From: DASRHY01 sp046765875
GTDB lineage: Bacteria > Actinomycetota > Actinomycetes > Propionibacteriales > Kribbellaceae
Assembly: GCA_046765875.1 (NCBI GenBank)
Contig: JBKPSJ010000029.1
Span: 1-5,564 of the forward strand
DNA length: 5,564 nt
Direction: 5' to 3'
A program made the position numbers and the translations under genes. This document shows, piece by piece, positions 4,913 to 5,564 of this stretch (positions are counted from its first letter, which is position 1; each line of letters starts with the position of its first letter). The notes beneath the pieces were generated by a model. It was not told the DNA's origin. It made no database searches and was given only the letters and a program-made list of their open reading frames with translations.

Positions 4913-5564
4913 CAGCGCGGCGACCGGGCCGCGCAACGACAGCGCGATCGGCAACGCGACCAGCGTGGCCGCGGCCATCAACAGGAACGCGGGCGTCGGG
5001 TGGTCGACAAGCAGCCCGACCACGGTTGCGACGAGCACCCCGCCGAGCTGGCCGGTGAGCCAGATCAGAGCCGCCGCGGTGCCCTCGGCCTCGCCGGTAC
5101 GCCGCTCCGCCAGCCCGAGCACCACCGGCAGGGCCGGCAAGAGCGCAAGGCCGATGATCGTCAACGTCGCGAACCCGGTGCCGACACCCGGAGCGACGGC
5201 GAGCACGAGACAGCAGGCGGAGCTGATCAGCCCGGCGAGCAGCAACGCGAGCACTTCCCGCCGCGTCCGGGCAGCCCAGATCGGGATGACGAGACAGCCG
5301 AGCACACCGGCGACGACCTGGAACAGCAACATCAGCGACGCGGTGTCGCTGGTGACCCCTTCGGGTTCGAGCAGCGCCTGGGTGTACGTCATCATCGCGA
5401 CCGACACCCCGAACGGCATGAACACCAGCGCGCACAATCGCCGGATGAACGGATCACCCCAGGCCGATCGCAACGCGGCCAGCCCCGCCGGTGGCGCCGC
5501 ATGACGCTGCTCACCCGGCCTGCGCAGAGCGACCACGAGGACCAGTGCGGCGATCACGGCGTAC
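4856..5564 (-). CDS. MFS transporter, C-terminal half (partial at window edge)
   Basis: The last 235 residues of a major facilitator superfamily permease are visible; the start lies beyond the window. The frame is open to the edge, so the GTG at 5557 is an internal valine. Visible segments are the end of a helix (AVIAALVLVVAL), a cytoplasmic loop with basic residues, then six clear hydrophobic segments: about 43-65, 79-103, 108-130, 134-158, 168-192 and 196-216. This matches TM6 to TM12 of a 12-helix carrier. Short loops carry typical charges, such as AARTRRE between TM8 and TM9. The last 20 or so residues form a polar cytoplasmic tail. The substrate cannot be told: the N-terminal half with the family-defining motif A is missing, and no drug-efflux signature is visible. 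Its 3' end overlaps the end of the convergent esterase by 57 bp. Confidence 0.88.
   Translation of the reverse strand, partial: YAVIAALVLVVALRRPGEQRHAAPPAGLAALRSAWGDPFIRRLCALVFMPFGVSVAMMTYTQALLEPEGVTSDTASLMLLFQVVAGVLGCLVIPIWAARTRREVLALLLAGLISSACCLVLAVAPGVGTGFATLTIIGLALLPALPVVLGLAERRTGEAEGTAAALIWLTGQLGGVLVATVVGLLVDHPTPAFLLMAAATLVALPIALSLRGPVAALSEPAVPEQPLGRPRVLDD

Overview
The window is GC-rich with strongly G/C-biased third codon positions and some GTG starts. Together with its gene families (a LuxR-type regulator fragment, an actinobacterial-style FAD monooxygenase, a type-B carboxylesterase) this points to an actinomycete. A Kribbella/Nocardioides-like member of the Propionibacteriales is plausible but cannot be proven from this sequence. 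It looks like an ordinary chromosomal region with some gene decay. I see no phage, CRISPR, toxin-antitoxin, defence or biosynthetic system.

Left part (1-871): the window opens with the last codons of a + strand gene that resembles the C-terminus of an IS630-type transposase. A tRNA-Thr(TGT) gene follows on the - strand. A 308-bp stretch without a gene contains a perfect 10-bp inverted repeat. Next comes a small - strand zinc-ribbon protein (524-805) whose start looks leaderless.

Middle (872-2873): a - strand fragment (872-1174) keeps only the C-terminal helix-turn-helix of a LuxR-family regulator. Divergent from it is an FAD-dependent monooxygenase gene (1315-2312) that I read as a pseudogene. 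Its family-like protein is spread over three reading frames, with two compensated frameshift pairs, one uncompensated shift at about 2001-2004, and loss of the segment expected to carry the C-terminal FAD-contacting GD motif. Three bases after its stop lies an intact dihydrofolate-reductase-like (RibD C-terminal) protein (2316-2873), probably translationally coupled to the broken gene.

Right part (2874-5564): a gamma-class carbonic anhydrase (- strand, ends 2893) converges on the reductase-like gene with 19 bp between stops. It is divergent from a full-length type-B carboxylesterase (+ strand, about 3422-4912), and the two start regions are so close that each promoter must lie near or inside the other gene. 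The esterase converges on the C-terminal half of an MFS transporter (- strand, 4856 to the window edge), and their coding 3' ends overlap by 57 bp.

No pathway links the intact genes. The monooxygenase/reductase-like pair is the only likely operon, and its first gene appears dead. The left-middle part (transposase end, tRNA, truncated regulator, decayed oxidoreductase) looks like a region undergoing erosion. The right half is compact and intact.
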